From positions 5,456,001-5,520,000 of the forward strand of contig NZ_JANADK010000001.1 of assembly GCF_024199795.1 (NCBI RefSeq): a stretch of 64,000 nucleotides of DNA. Direction: 5' to 3'. The notes under the pieces were generated by a model. That model was not told where the DNA came from and searched no databases. It saw only the letters and a list, made by a program, of their open reading frames with translations. This DNA is from Bradyrhizobium sp. CCGB01 (GTDB lineage: Bacteria > Pseudomonadota > Alphaproteobacteria > Rhizobiales > Xanthobacteraceae). A program made the translations under genes and the position numbers. Below are positions 32,957-42,428 of the stretch, one piece after another. Each line of letters opens with the position of its first letter. The first letter of the stretch is position 1.

Positions 32957-33492
32957 TAGCGATCAACGTACGAGCCGATGGAGACTCCTCAAGCGAGGTC
33001 GAACAACTATGGGATCAGGTTGCGGCATTCGAGGACGAACCCTCGATGCGCACTCTCGGCTACCGGCCACATTTTACGTTCGCAATCTATGACGCGCCTG
33101 CAATTGAGGAAGAGACTGCACGGCAAGCGATGTTGCGGGCAGCAACGGGCGAAGCGCAACTCCGCATCGAATTCAGGCGCGTTCGATGGTTTGTAGGGCC
33201 GCCCCTTGTCCTTTGGATGGAGCCTATGGACGATGCAGTCCTCAGGAGGTGGCACGCTTCGATCAGCGCAGCGATCGACCCAGCCTATTGCCGGCTCCAT
33301 TATCGGCCGGGACAATGGACACCTCATTGTACGCTTGGCACTCGCATCATTGATGCAAGGCGCGATGACGCCATCGCCTTCGCGGGCTCGTTCAACCGGA
33401 GCATCTCGGTGTTGTTCGACGTTGCGGACTGCGTCGTTTTTCCACCCGTGCGGGTCATTGCAGAACAGAAACTGCCGGCGGGCGTGCCCTAG
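32950..33492 (+). CDS. 2H phosphoesterase superfamily protein (2'-5' RNA ligase-like)
   Basis: A 180-residue protein with two H-x-T motifs, HFTFAIYD in the first half and HCTLGTRI in the second, spaced as in 2H phosphoesterases. These enzymes hydrolyse or form cyclic nucleotide or RNA 2'-3' phosphodiester bonds, and bacterial examples often have unknown targets. The start at ATG 32950 is the first before the conserved fold; the frame is open a little upstream. It stands alone on the plus strand. Confidence 0.78.
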   Translation: MAIAINVRADGDSSSEVEQLWDQVAAFEDEPSMRTLGYRPHFTFAIYDAPAIEEETARQAMLRAATGEAQLRIEFRRVRWFVGPPLVLWMEPMDDAVLRRWHASISAAIDPAYCRLHYRPGQWTPHCTLGTRIIDARRDDAIAFAGSFNRSISVLFDVADCVVFPPVRVIAEQKLPAGVP

Positions 33493-33602
33493 GCACCAGG
33501 GCCGCTCCTGGCCCTTAACGGACCTATGGACGTTGTAGCGGACTTGTCGGCCGCTGACCCAACAGAGACATTGGCGCGAGGCTTGTGCCCCGCGTTTTGC
33601 GT

Positions 33603-33821
33603 TTACGACCACGGCGGCTCTTCGCTCGTCCCGGCTGCCTCGTGGTTGATCGTGACATGCGCCGAACGCAAGCCGGTCAGCAATACTGTTCTTACAGAGA
33701 CCGGATCGAAGCCAATATCCTTGGCGTTTGGGGGATGTGCCTCGCTGCCCTTCAATCGGAACGCCAAGTGCAATTGCTCGCAAAGGTGCCGAACGACGAG
33801 ATTGACCTGATCGTCAGTCAT
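33603..33821 (-). CDS. Small hypothetical protein (72 residues)
   Basis: A 72-residue protein beginning MTDDQVNLVVRHLCEQLHLA and continuing with a plausible amphipathic fold (FDPVSVRTVLLTGLRSAHVT). No family recognised. The 33493-34002 gap otherwise holds only a degenerate repeat at 33532-33562 and a terminator. Confidence 0.45.
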   Translation of the reverse strand: MTDDQVNLVVRHLCEQLHLAFRLKGSEAHPPNAKDIGFDPVSVRTVLLTGLRSAHVTINHEAAGTSEEPPWS

Positions 33822-33876
33822 GATCTGCCTTTCCTGCTACCGTTTCGCTACCCAACTAGGTAGCACATATGAAAAT

Positions 33877-33903
33877 GGGGCGGTACGTTGATTGGGCCGC
33901 CCC
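33877..33903 (-). terminator. Candidate terminator of the peptide ABC operon
   Basis: On the minus strand GGGGCGG and CCGCCCC form a 7-bp stem around a 13-nt loop, followed by ATTTTC. It lies 100 bp beyond the stop of the last gene of the ABC operon (34003). Confidence 0.5.
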
Positions 33904-34002
33904 TGGGATCAAGCCCACGCGATTGTTCCATGGGCGGGCTCCAGAATCGTTCGCCTGTCGGGGCAGACCGGAAATGACTAGCGGGCACGGTCGCCCTCGA
34001 TC

Positions 34003-35034
34003 CTAGGGATGCCCTCCGGTCAAGGCCAACGCCGCCCGCCCCGCAATCTCGTCAGCTCGCCAACACCTTACCGCGTGGCCGTCGGGACGCATTTCAAGCG
34101 ACGGACCGGGCTCGCTCCGACACACGTCCTCGGCATAACGACAGCGCGGGCTGAACGCGCATCCATTCGGGGGATTGAGCGGGTTGGGAAGATCGCCGCC
34201 TGTCGTCGCCAGCGGTGCATGGCGCAGCGGATCAGGGATCGCGGCGATCAGGGCCTGCGTATAGGGGTGCGCCGGCCGTTCGAAGATCTCGCGCCAGTCG
34301 CCGTTCTCCACGATGCGGCCGAGATACATGACGGCGACGCGGTCGCTCATGTGCTCGACGACGCCGAGGTCGTGGCTGATCATGATGTAGGAGAGACCGA
34401 GCGTGTCCTTCAATTCCAGCAGCAGATTGATGATCTGGGCGCGGATCGAGACGTCGAGCGCCGAGACCGGCTCGTCGCAGATGACGATCTTTGGATTGAG
34501 GATCAGCGCGCGTGCAATACCGATGCGCTGGCGCTGGCCGCCGGAGAATTCATGGGGGTAGCGGCCCGACTGCTCGGGCCGCAGGCCGACATGCCGCAGC
34601 ATCGTGGCGACGCGGTCCTCGATCTCGCTCGTGGCGGTGACGCCATGCACACGCAGCGGATCTTCCAGCGTGCGGCGAACGGTCTGGCGCGGATTGAGCG
34701 AGGCGTAGGGATCCTGGAACACGATCTGCACGGTGCGGGCCAGCGACTTCCGGTCGCCGGATTGCCTGTTGGTCACGACCTGCCCGTCCAGCACGATGCG
34801 GCCGCGCGTCGGCGTCAGCAGGCCAAGGATCGACAAGGCGACCGTCGACTTGCCCGAGCCGGACTCGCCGACGAGGCCGAGGCATTCGCCGCGCTTCAGC
34901 TTGAGATCGACACCATCGACGGCACGGAGCACCCGCCGGCCGCGGCCCAGCAGGCCGCCGCCCATCGGAAAATGAACCGCCAGATCCTCGACGCTGAGGA
35001 TGAGATCGTCCGCTCCCCCCAGTGGCTCATGCAT
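34003..35034 (-). CDS. Peptide ABC transporter ATPase (OppF/DppF-like)
   Basis: A 343-residue ATPase of the oligopeptide/dipeptide importer. Walker A GESGSGKSTVALSILGLL (about residue 56), Q-loop FQDPYASLNPRQTV, signature FSGGQRQRIGIARAL, Walker B IVICDEPVSALDV. A C-terminal cysteine-rich segment (CAFSPRCRYAEDVC) is the usual iron-sulfur-like site of this family. Its start overlaps the upstream ATPase gene end (35027-35034). Confidence 0.92.
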   Translation of the reverse strand: MHEPLGGADDLILSVEDLAVHFPMGGGLLGRGRRVLRAVDGVDLKLKRGECLGLVGESGSGKSTVALSILGLLTPTRGRIVLDGQVVTNRQSGDRKSLARTVQIVFQDPYASLNPRQTVRRTLEDPLRVHGVTATSEIEDRVATMLRHVGLRPEQSGRYPHEFSGGQRQRIGIARALILNPKIVICDEPVSALDVSIRAQIINLLLELKDTLGLSYIMISHDLGVVEHMSDRVAVMYLGRIVENGDWREIFERPAHPYTQALIAAIPDPLRHAPLATTGGDLPNPLNPPNGCAFSPRCRYAEDVCRSEPGPSLEMRPDGHAVRCWRADEIAGRAALALTGGHP

Positions 35035-36007
35035 GGTGATGACACCTCACCAGGCCGCCTGCCCCCAGCAAATCCGTCTCCGGCACGACTGTCCGGCAGA
35101 TCTCGGTCGCCTGCGCGCAGCGCGGATTGAACCGGCAGCCATCAGGGAAATGCGTGATCGCCGGGACGACGCCCGCGATCTCCTTGAGCCTGACGCGGCC
35201 CAGCGCGGCGCGGCCGCCGAGCCGCGGCAGCGAGGCGACCAGCCCTTGCGTATAGGGGTGCGAGGGGGTGCGGAAAATATCGGCCGAGCCGCGCTCCTCG
35301 ACGATGCGGCCGGCATACATGACGGCCACGCGGCGGCAGACATTGGCGACGAGGCCAAGATCGTGGGAGATCATCAGGATCGCCGTCCCCCGCTCGGCAC
35401 ACAAATTCCGCATCAGCTCGATGATCTCGGCCTGCACCGTGACGTCGAGCGCCGTGGTCGGCTCGTCCGCGATCAGGAGGTCCGGACCGCAGGCCAGCGC
35501 AATGGCGATCATGACGCGCTGGCGCATGCCGCCGGACAGCTGGTGCGGATAATCGTTCACGCGCCGCTCCGGCGCAGGGACACGAACGCTCGCCAAGGCC
35601 TCGACCGCCAGCCGGTTGGCCTCCCGCCAGCTCTTGCCCTTGTGCAGCACGAACATCTCGGCGATCTGACGGCCCACGGGCGAGACCGGGTTCAGCGCCG
35701 TCATCGGCTCCTGGAAGATCATGGCGATGCGGTTGCCGCGCAGCTCCCGCTGCCGGGCGGCGGAAAGGTGCTGGATCTCCCGTCCCTCGAACCGGATGAC
35801 GCCGCCGCCGATCGACAAGGGCGGCCGCAACAGGCCGATCAGGGCGAGCGCCGTGATGCTCTTGCCGCAGCCGGATTCGCCGACAAGGCCGAAGGTCTCG
35901 CCGCGATCGATGCGGAACGAAATGCCCTCGGCCGCCGCAACGCGTCTCGCCCCGTCATCGAGATCGATGCGCAGATCCTCGACTTCGATCAGCGGCGTGC
36001 CGGTCAT
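35027..36007 (-). CDS. Peptide ABC transporter ATPase (OppD/DppD-like)
   Basis: A 326-residue ATPase paired with the downstream one. Walker [19 protein letters not shown], signature [15 protein letters not shown], Walker [14 protein letters not shown], and a C-terminal [14 protein letters not shown] cluster. The start at ATG 36007 overlaps the permease stop by 4 nt. Confidence 0.92.
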   Translation of the reverse strand: MTGTPLIEVEDLRIDLDDGARRVAAAEGISFRIDRGETFGLVGESGCGKSITALALIGLLRPPLSIGGGVIRFEGREIQHLSAARQRELRGNRIAMIFQEPMTALNPVSPVGRQIAEMFVLHKGKSWREANRLAVEALASVRVPAPERRVNDYPHQLSGGMRQRVMIAIALACGPDLLIADEPTTALDVTVQAEIIELMRNLCAERGTAILMISHDLGLVANVCRRVAVMYAGRIVEERGSADIFRTPSHPYTQGLVASLPRLGGRAALGRVRLKEIAGVVPAITHFPDGCRFNPRCAQATEICRTVVPETDLLGAGGLVRCHHHA

Positions 36008-36825
36008 GTCCGCCGGCTCCGCGATTGCGGATCGAGAATGTCGCGCAGGCCATCGCCGAGCAGATTGAGGCCGAGCACCGTCAGGAAAATGGCAAGGCCC
36101 GGAAACACCGAGAGCCACGGCGCCGTCGTGATCTGCTCGCGGGCGTCCGACAGCATGCTGCCCCAGCTCGGAAAGGGCGGGCGGACGCCGAGGCCGAGGA
36201 ACGACAATGCGGCTTCAGAGAGGACCGCGCTGCCCATGCCGAGCGTGCCGATGACGACGATGGGACCGAGCATGTTCGGCAGGAGCTGCGTGATCATGAT
36301 CCTGAGATCGCCGTAGCCGAGCACGGTCGCCGCCTGCACATAGCCCTGGCTCCTCAGCGACAGCGCCGAGGCCCGCGCGATCCGGCACGTGAAGGACCAG
36401 TTGGTCAGGCCGAGGGCGATCAAGAGGCTGGTCAGGCCGGGGCCGAGCACCGCCATGATGGCCAGCGCGAAGATCAGCGAGGGGATCGCAAGCATCAGAT
36501 TGGTCAGGCCGTTGACGACATCGTCCCACCAGCCGCCCCAATAGCCGGCGCTCAGGCCCAGTGCCACGCCGATGACGCTGTTGATGAGCTGCGAGACGAT
36601 GCCGACGGTCAGCGAGACGCGCGCGCCATAGACGACGCGGGAATAGATGTCGCGGCCCTGGTCGTCGGTGCCGAACCACCAGGTCCAGCTCGGCGGCTCC
36701 TCCGCGTTCATGAGGTTGGCGTCAAGGACGGGATCGGTATGCGCCAGCCAGGGAGCGAGCAGACCGACCAGGATCGCGAGCGCGAACAGCGCGCCACCGA
36801 TGATGAGATTGGCGCGGAGCTTCAT
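36004..36825 (-). CDS. Peptide ABC transporter permease (OppC/DppC-like)
   Basis: A 273-residue permease. An N-terminal helix (NLIIGGALFALAILVGLLAP) is followed by the OppC_N region and the typical DDQGRDIYSRVVYGARVSL. Five further helices follow, with the ATPase-coupling EAA loop near QAATVLGYGDLRIM. The start overlaps the stop of the upstream permease (ATGA, 36822-36825). Confidence 0.92.
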   Translation of the reverse strand: MKLRANLIIGGALFALAILVGLLAPWLAHTDPVLDANLMNAEEPPSWTWWFGTDDQGRDIYSRVVYGARVSLTVGIVSQLINSVIGVALGLSAGYWGGWWDDVVNGLTNLMLAIPSLIFALAIMAVLGPGLTSLLIALGLTNWSFTCRIARASALSLRSQGYVQAATVLGYGDLRIMITQLLPNMLGPIVVIGTLGMGSAVLSEAALSFLGLGVRPPFPSWGSMLSDAREQITTAPWLSVFPGLAIFLTVLGLNLLGDGLRDILDPQSRSRRT

Positions 36826-37745
36826 GCGTATCTGATCCTGGGATCGATCACGCCGTAGAGCACGTCGATCAGCAGATTGATCGCGAGAAAGGCCAGCACC
36901 ACGACGAGAATGGAGCCCTGGACGGCGGGAATGTCGCGTTGCAGGACGCTGTCGACGAGCAGCGAGCCGATCCCCGGCCAGGAGAACAGTTTCTCGACCA
37001 CGACCGCCTGCCCCATCAGCCCGCCGAACTGCAGGCCGACGGTGGTGAGAATGATGACGAGCGCGTTGCGCATCACGTGCCACTTCACGACCCGGGTCTC
37101 GCTCATGCCCTTGGAGCGCGCAGTGCGGACGAAGTCAGCCGTCATGATCTCGAGGACGGCGGCGCGCGTCGTGCGGGCAAATAGCGCCATCGGCGAGACG
37201 CCGAGTGTCACGGCCGGCAGGAGCAGATATTTCAGTCCGCCATCGCCATAACCGAAGCTCGGCAGCCAGCCGAGCTTCAAGGCAAACAGATACATCAGCA
37301 CGAGGCCAAGCCAGAATTTGGCAATCGAAAGGCCCGACACCGCCACCACCATTGCGAGCGTGTCGACGATGCCGCCGGGTCGCAGCGCTGCGATGAAGCC
37401 AAGCGGCACGCCGATCACGATGGCGAATGCCATGGCTGCGAAGATGAGCTGCAGCGTCGGCCAAGCCCGTTTGGCGATCATGGTCGTGACGGGCTCGCGG
37501 GTCCGGAACGACGTTCCGAAATCACCTGTGACGAGCTTGGCGATGTACGCGCCGAAACGCACATAGACGGGATCGTCGAGGCCGAGCTGCTTCTTCATGC
37601 GCAGCTCGACCTGCGGATCGCTGTCGTCGCTCATGGAGGAGACGATGCTGCCGGGAACGACGCTGAACAGCACGAACACCAGCAGCACGACGGCGAGCAC
37701 GGTCGGGATGGTCTGCAGCAGGCGACGGAACAGGAACGAGAGCAT
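36822..37745 (-). CDS. Peptide ABC transporter permease (OppB/DppB-like)
   Basis: A 307-residue permease with six helices, beginning FLFRRLLQTIPTVLAVVLLV and containing GDFGTSFRTREPVTTMI. The EAA-like loop is in ARSKGMSETRVVKWHVMRNA. The start is ATG 37745, with GTG 37751 two codons upstream as an alternative. Pairs with the OppC-like protein to form the channel. Confidence 0.92.
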   Translation of the reverse strand: MLSFLFRRLLQTIPTVLAVVLLVFVLFSVVPGSIVSSMSDDSDPQVELRMKKQLGLDDPVYVRFGAYIAKLVTGDFGTSFRTREPVTTMIAKRAWPTLQLIFAAMAFAIVIGVPLGFIAALRPGGIVDTLAMVVAVSGLSIAKFWLGLVLMYLFALKLGWLPSFGYGDGGLKYLLLPAVTLGVSPMALFARTTRAAVLEIMTADFVRTARSKGMSETRVVKWHVMRNALVIILTTVGLQFGGLMGQAVVVEKLFSWPGIGSLLVDSVLQRDIPAVQGSILVVVLAFLAINLLIDVLYGVIDPRIRYA

Positions 37746-37805
37746 CGGCACTTTTCCTCTCTCCCTCCATCGCAGGTCGCGATGGAGGGAGCGCGAGAGC
37801 GCATG

Positions 37806-39395
37806 TCACTTCGCGGGCGAGGTCTCTTCGACCCAGAGGTCTTCGACGTTCTGATGGGTCAGCTCGGTCGCGTTCAGCTGAACGCCCTTGAGCCACGGCT
37901 GCACGGCCATGACCGCCTTGTTGTAGTTGAAGAACCAGACCGGCGCCTCCTCATAGAGCAGCGCATTGGCCTTTTGCAGCAGCTCGGTGCGCTTGGCGGC
38001 GTCGTCGGCCTGCCCTGCCGCATCGATCAGCTTGTCGAAGTCGGGATTCTTGTAGTTCATGTAGTTGCAGGCCGGCTGCGGCGTCGACGAGTGGAAGCAT
38101 TTGAGCGCGGCCTGGGGATCCGGGCCGGTCGCCTGGGAATAGATGAAGGCCTGGTAGTCGCCGCTGCGCACCACCTCCGCCAGCACCGCGGTCTCGACCT
38201 GCTTGACCTTGGCCTTGATGCCGACCTTGTCCAGCATCGGGATGACGGCCGAGACGATCGGCAGGCCCCAGCTTTCATTCTGGCTGGTGGTCCATTCGAA
38301 CTCGAAGCCTTGGGGATAGCCGGCCTCGCTAAGCAGTTGCTTGGCCTTGGCCGGATCGTAAGGGTACGGCTTCATGGCCTTGTCGTAGGCCGGCGAGGTC
38401 AGCGGCAGCCAGCTGGTGGCGCGATAGGCCTTGCCCTTGACCAGCTTGCTGATGATCAGATCGGTATCGATCGCGTAGTTGATCGCCTGCCGGACGCGCT
38501 TGTCGGTGAACGGCTTGAACGAGGGATTCATCCCCATGTAGCGCGTGAAGACCTCGGCGACTTCGACGATGGTGCCCTTGAGGCCGGCGTCGGACTGATA
38601 GGCGACATATTGCGCAGGGCCGAGCACCGATGTGTCGATTTCCTTGTTACGGAAGGCGACATCGCGTGCTGCGGCCTCGGCCATGATCGACACGATGACC
38701 TTGTCGGCGTAGGGCTTGCCCGGCTTGTAGAACCTGTCCCAGCGCTCCAGCACGATGCGCGATCCCGGCACGTGCTCGACGAATTTGAATGGCCCGAGAC
38801 CGATTGGCTTCTGGATGAAGCTTTCCTTGGCGGCCTCGTCGGCGGGATAAATCGAGGTCAGCGCAGTGAAGAAGTAGAAGCCCGGATCGACCTTCTCGGT
38901 CAGCTTCATCTCGACGGTGAAATCGTCGATCTTCTTCAGCCCGGAGATCTCCTTGGCCTGGCCTTTCTCGACCGCGGCCGCGCCCTCGATCACGCGGACA
39001 AAGCGCGCGCCGGGATAGGCCTTGGTGCCGTCCATAATGCGGTTGTAGGACCAGATGACGTCGTCGGCCGTCATCTTGCGGCCGTTGTGGAAATAGGCAT
39101 CGTCGCGCAGCTTGAAGGTGTGAACGAGGCCTCCGCCCGAAACGACGTCCTCCTTGGCAAGCTCCAGAACCGGCTTACCCTCCGCCGAATTCCAGATGTA
39201 GAGCGAGCGATGCAGGGCCTTGGCGTAGATCTCGTCCTGGGCGCGCTGCGTGGTGTGAATGTCCAGGCTGGTGAAACTCGAGCCATAGGGCGCGGTCATG
39301 CGGATGGTTCCGCCCTTGCGCGGGGTCTGGGCCTCCGCCGTGGCGGCGAGCGCAAGTCCCAAACCCGCAACGATCGCAATCATCCTGAACATCAT
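37806..39395 (-). CDS. Peptide ABC transporter substrate-binding protein (family 5)
   Basis: A 529-residue exported binding protein of the SBP_bac_5 family, first gene of a five-gene importer. The signal peptide (MFRMIAIVAGLGLALAATAE) is followed by the mature GGTIRMTAPYGSSFTSLD. Internal family motifs are FKLRDDAYFHNGRKMTADDV and DKRVRQAINYAIDTDLII. ATG 39395 follows GGGGGAC, a strong ribosome-binding site. The ligand may be a peptide, opine or nickel complex; it cannot be assigned. Confidence 0.92.
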   Translation of the reverse strand: MMFRMIAIVAGLGLALAATAEAQTPRKGGTIRMTAPYGSSFTSLDIHTTQRAQDEIYAKALHRSLYIWNSAEGKPVLELAKEDVVSGGGLVHTFKLRDDAYFHNGRKMTADDVIWSYNRIMDGTKAYPGARFVRVIEGAAAVEKGQAKEISGLKKIDDFTVEMKLTEKVDPGFYFFTALTSIYPADEAAKESFIQKPIGLGPFKFVEHVPGSRIVLERWDRFYKPGKPYADKVIVSIMAEAAARDVAFRNKEIDTSVLGPAQYVAYQSDAGLKGTIVEVAEVFTRYMGMNPSFKPFTDKRVRQAINYAIDTDLIISKLVKGKAYRATSWLPLTSPAYDKAMKPYPYDPAKAKQLLSEAGYPQGFEFEWTTSQNESWGLPIVSAVIPMLDKVGIKAKVKQVETAVLAEVVRSGDYQAFIYSQATGPDPQAALKCFHSSTPQPACNYMNYKNPDFDKLIDAAGQADDAAKRTELLQKANALLYEEAPVWFFNYNKAVMAVQPWLKGVQLNATELTHQNVEDLWVEETSPAK

Positions 39396-39662
39396 GTGTC
39401 CCCCAACAACGCAGGCGTATTCCGACAAGAGATTTGATCATTCGTCGCCTGTCGAAAGCAAGCTTCGTTTTTGATGGAGACCAATGTCGGTTCCGGAAGC
39501 CGGCCTTCGATGAGGACCTCCGGCGCCAGGTTGCATCCCCAAACGATGCAAGCCATCGATTGACGCGGTGCGTCATCGAGCGACAGGGAACAGTGAACAT
39601 TTTTCGTGATCGGCGCGACCAAGCTCAGGATCGTTATCTGAGCGCCAAGGATCGCGTAAAAA

Positions 39663-40544
39663 ATGCAGCGCCGAACGCTATGTGCCCTGCTCGCCGGCAG
39701 TCTGCTCGTCGCGACGGCTGCGATGGCGATCCCCGTGACGCCGGACCCTGCCCGGATCAGCTCCGCGGACAGCATCCGTCTCGGCTGGCAACGCACTTCA
39801 GGAACGACCTATGTCGACCAAACCTGGTGGGCGGTCAGAGACCGTTGCTCCGCAGACACTCTCGGCGAGCGCCTGCTGTGCGATGCCGTTGCGGTGCTGG
39901 CACGGGCCACAAGCCGGACTTTCGAAGGCAAAATGTCCGTCGACGAGGGTTTGCCGCTCCCCGACGGGTGGAGCCTGATGACCGCCAAGAACTCGCCCTT
40001 CATCCGGTCCGCCCACGTCGAGACGCCGCGCGATCTCAGGGACGTGCTCGGCTTCTATCGCGCCGCACTCGACGACCGTGGCTGGACCGAGATTGACGGT
40101 GCGGCAGTCGAGCCCGATCGGGCCGTGATCGGCTTCACCACGGCCGACGGACCAGCGTCGCTCCGGCTCACCCGTCAGGACAACAAGACAATCGCCGACC
40201 TTTCGCTGCGCAAGCGGATGGTGGCGACGGCCGGCCTCCTGCCGAAGCCGGGGCAATCGCGACTGTTGCTCGGCAATCAGACGGATGATGCGGCCGATAT
40301 CACCGTCGACGAACTGACCATCAACCTGCCGGCGCACGCCGGCGAAAAGCTGGCCTACTCGGACCACGTCGCAGGCGAGTTACCTGATAGGCAGAAGATC
40401 GACTTGCCGCCGGGCAAGTACAGGGTCACCCTCAAGGTCGGGGGCGGCGCGGCCGAGAGGCGGGAGCTCGAGATCGCGGCCAACGAGACCTGGGGTCTGC
40501 TGGTCGGCCCGGATGGCGCGCCGCTTCCGATGCGGCTGTATTGA
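39663..40544 (+). CDS. Exported protein of unknown function (293 residues)
   Basis: A 293-residue protein with a signal peptide (QRRTLCALLAGSLLVATAAM). The middle part (GWSLMTAKNSPFIRSAHVET, DVLGFYRAALDDRGWTEIDG) looks like a small alpha/beta module of a kind seen in lipoprotein-like domains, and the C-terminal part is beta-rich (DLPPGKYRVTLKVGGG), perhaps an immunoglobulin-like domain. I do not recognise the family. Divergent from the ABC operon, single gene. Confidence 0.7.
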   Translation: MQRRTLCALLAGSLLVATAAMAIPVTPDPARISSADSIRLGWQRTSGTTYVDQTWWAVRDRCSADTLGERLLCDAVAVLARATSRTFEGKMSVDEGLPLPDGWSLMTAKNSPFIRSAHVETPRDLRDVLGFYRAALDDRGWTEIDGAAVEPDRAVIGFTTADGPASLRLTRQDNKTIADLSLRKRMVATAGLLPKPGQSRLLLGNQTDDAADITVDELTINLPAHAGEKLAYSDHVAGELPDRQKIDLPPGKYRVTLKVGGGAAERRELEIAANETWGLLVGPDGAPLPMRLY

Positions 40545-40570
40545 TGAAGCCTCACGACGATCTCTCTCCT

Positions 40571-40657
40571 CGTCATTGCGAGCGCAGCGAAGCAATCCAG
40601 ACTGTCGCCGCAGAGACAGACTGGATTGCTTCGTCGCAAGAGCTCCTCGCAATGACG
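40571..40657. repeat. Palindromic REP/BIME-type repeat
   Basis: CGTCATTGCGAGCGCAGCGA with GAAGCAATCCAG on the left pairs with CTGGATTGCTTCGTCGCAAG and CTCCTCGCAATGACG on the right, around a short centre. Such inverted elements with CGTCATTGCGAG ends are very common between genes in Bradyrhizobium. It lies between the convergent ends of the 39663 gene and mtnK. A fragment (CGTCATTGCGAG) is also at 23181-23192. Confidence 0.85.
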
Positions 40658-40692
40658 GAGCGCGGAGGCGCGCTCCTCATCATGAGGCTCTG

Positions 40693-41979
40693 TTAGCCTG
40701 ACAATTCCGGCATCCAGTCCCGCAGTTTTCGCGCGGCGCCTGTGACGTCGGCGATCGTCCGAAACGCCGCCGCCTCCACCATCATCGCCCGCGCGAGCCG
40801 TACGGCGCGGGCTTCGCTGATCGCGCGCTTCTTCGGGTCCTCGATCAGCTCGAAGTCGATATTGTGGGCGAGACCGAAGATGCGGCGGATGGTCTTGGCG
40901 GCGGCGAAGCCGACGGTGTCGGTGAACAAGCGCTGCATATAGGCTTGCCGCTCTGCCTCGAGGCGCAGGGCGCCCTTGTCGCCGGCGAAGAGCGAGACCG
41001 GATAGGCATCCCCCGCCGCGCCGGCGCGCCAGAGGTCGAGGAATTTTCGGGCGAACTCGCTCCAGACCTTGTCAACCGCCTCCAGCACCCAGCCCTCGAA
41101 CGCCTGCCGCCCGCCCGGCGTGCGCTCGTGGCCGGCGGAAGCGAAATAGGCCATCAACAGGTTGGCAAGCACGGCGCCGACGTCGAACCCCATCGGGCCG
41201 TAGAACGCGAATTCGGGGTCGATCACCCGCGTCTGGCTGTCGGTGACCATGATCGAGCCGGTGTGGAGATCGCCGTGGAGCAGCGCCTCCGGGCTTGCCA
41301 TGAATTTCAGCTTCAGCCGGGAGATGGCGACGTGCAGCTCCATGTCCTCGCGCAAGGCTACGGCCAAACCGTCGAGATACGGCGCGGTCCAGCGGTTCTG
41401 TTCGGCGATGCGGTAGGGATCGGTGAAGATCAGATCCTCGGTGATCTTGCAGAGCGCATGGTTGCCGGCGAAGGCGGCGATGCCCTCCTTTTTCTCGGCG
41501 GCGGAGAGCGCGAGGTCGGAGGTGAAGAACAGGGTCCGCGCCATGAAGGTCGTGATGTCGTCCACAAAGCGCGGATATTGCGTTGCGGCGACCATCCCTT
41601 TGCGCATGATGATGTGGGGCTCGAGCAACTCCATCACCGTCAGCGCCAATGTCTCGTTGTGGTGCAGCAGGGCCGGCACGAGGCCGGGCGCAAGCTGGGC
41701 CTGCCGAGACAATGCCAGATACTCGTAATGCGCCCGCGACAGCGGCAGCGGCCAGCTCTCGCCGACGAGGCGGACGTAAGGCAGCGCCTGCTTCACGGCG
41801 ACGCCGCCGCGCGCGCCCTTGACGATGAAGACGAGGTTCAGATTGCCGTCGCCGACCTCGGTGATCTCCCAGGCGGCCGGCTCGCCGCCGAGCAGCGCCA
41901 GAAGGTCAGGAATGCCTGCGAGATGATCCCGCAAGGCGCCCTCATGCAGAATCCGGTAGTCCCCCGCCTGCTGCGACAT
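40693..41979 (-). CDS. mtnK: S-methyl-5-thioribose kinase
   Basis: Phosphorylates 5-methylthioribose in the methionine salvage pathway. The 428 residues show kinase features: catalytic LLHGDLHTGSIMV (Asp in HGDLH) and the metal-binding VIDPEFAFYGPMGFDVG. The N-terminal lobe starts DHLAGIPDLLALLGGEPAAW and has GDGNLNLVFIVKG as the nucleotide loop. No mtnA (isomerase) or other salvage gene is adjacent, so it is an orphan in this window. Confidence 0.94.
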   Translation of the reverse strand: MSQQAGDYRILHEGALRDHLAGIPDLLALLGGEPAAWEITEVGDGNLNLVFIVKGARGGVAVKQALPYVRLVGESWPLPLSRAHYEYLALSRQAQLAPGLVPALLHHNETLALTVMELLEPHIIMRKGMVAATQYPRFVDDITTFMARTLFFTSDLALSAAEKKEGIAAFAGNHALCKITEDLIFTDPYRIAEQNRWTAPYLDGLAVALREDMELHVAISRLKLKFMASPEALLHGDLHTGSIMVTDSQTRVIDPEFAFYGPMGFDVGAVLANLLMAYFASAGHERTPGGRQAFEGWVLEAVDKVWSEFARKFLDLWRAGAAGDAYPVSLFAGDKGALRLEAERQAYMQRLFTDTVGFAAAKTIRRIFGLAHNIDFELIEDPKKRAISEARAVRLARAMMVEAAAFRTIADVTGAARKLRDWMPELSG

Positions 41980-42014
41980 GACGATCCCATCCCATGCTTG
42001 GCATGGCCGGATCG

Positions 42015-42362
42015 TTACTCCCGCTCCAGGAAGCTCGAGCCGATCTCGGCCTTTCTTTTGATGGGATCGTAATCACAATAAACGAGATCCGCCACCAGCG
42101 TGTAGCTGGCGCTGACGGTGTATTTGTCCAGCTTGACCGAGTTGAGCCCGATCACAGAAGTGCTCTTGCCGCCGTTCCATTTGAACGGCGTCGAGCTCTT
42201 GGCCTGCTCGCAGGCCGCGACGGCCTCGTTGAAGACGTAGCCCTCGACGAACGCCTTCAGCGTTCGCACCTGCACCGCCATCTTCCACTCGAAATAGCCG
42301 ATGGCGCCGAGACCGGCGACGATCAGCACCAGAAGCGCGATCACGATCCTCTGAAAAGTCAT
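42015..42362 (-). CDS. Small membrane-anchored protein of unknown function
   Basis: A 115-residue protein with an N-terminal membrane helix (IVIALLVLIVAGLGAIGYFE) and a periplasmic-like domain with two cysteines (AACEQ and VYCDYD). The start at ATG 42362 fits the helix. Unknown family; it lies 35 bases downstream of no other gene but upstream of mtnK on the same strand, so it may be co-transcribed with it. Confidence 0.6.
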   Translation of the reverse strand: MTFQRIVIALLVLIVAGLGAIGYFEWKMAVQVRTLKAFVEGYVFNEAVAACEQAKSSTPFKWNGGKSTSVIGLNSVKLDKYTVSASYTLVADLVYCDYDPIKRKAEIGSSFLERE

Positions 42363-42428
42363 TCGTCCCCCCAAAAACAATGAAGCAAGCGCAAATCGTA
42401 AGCACGTGATGAGATGAAGCAAGCGCCT

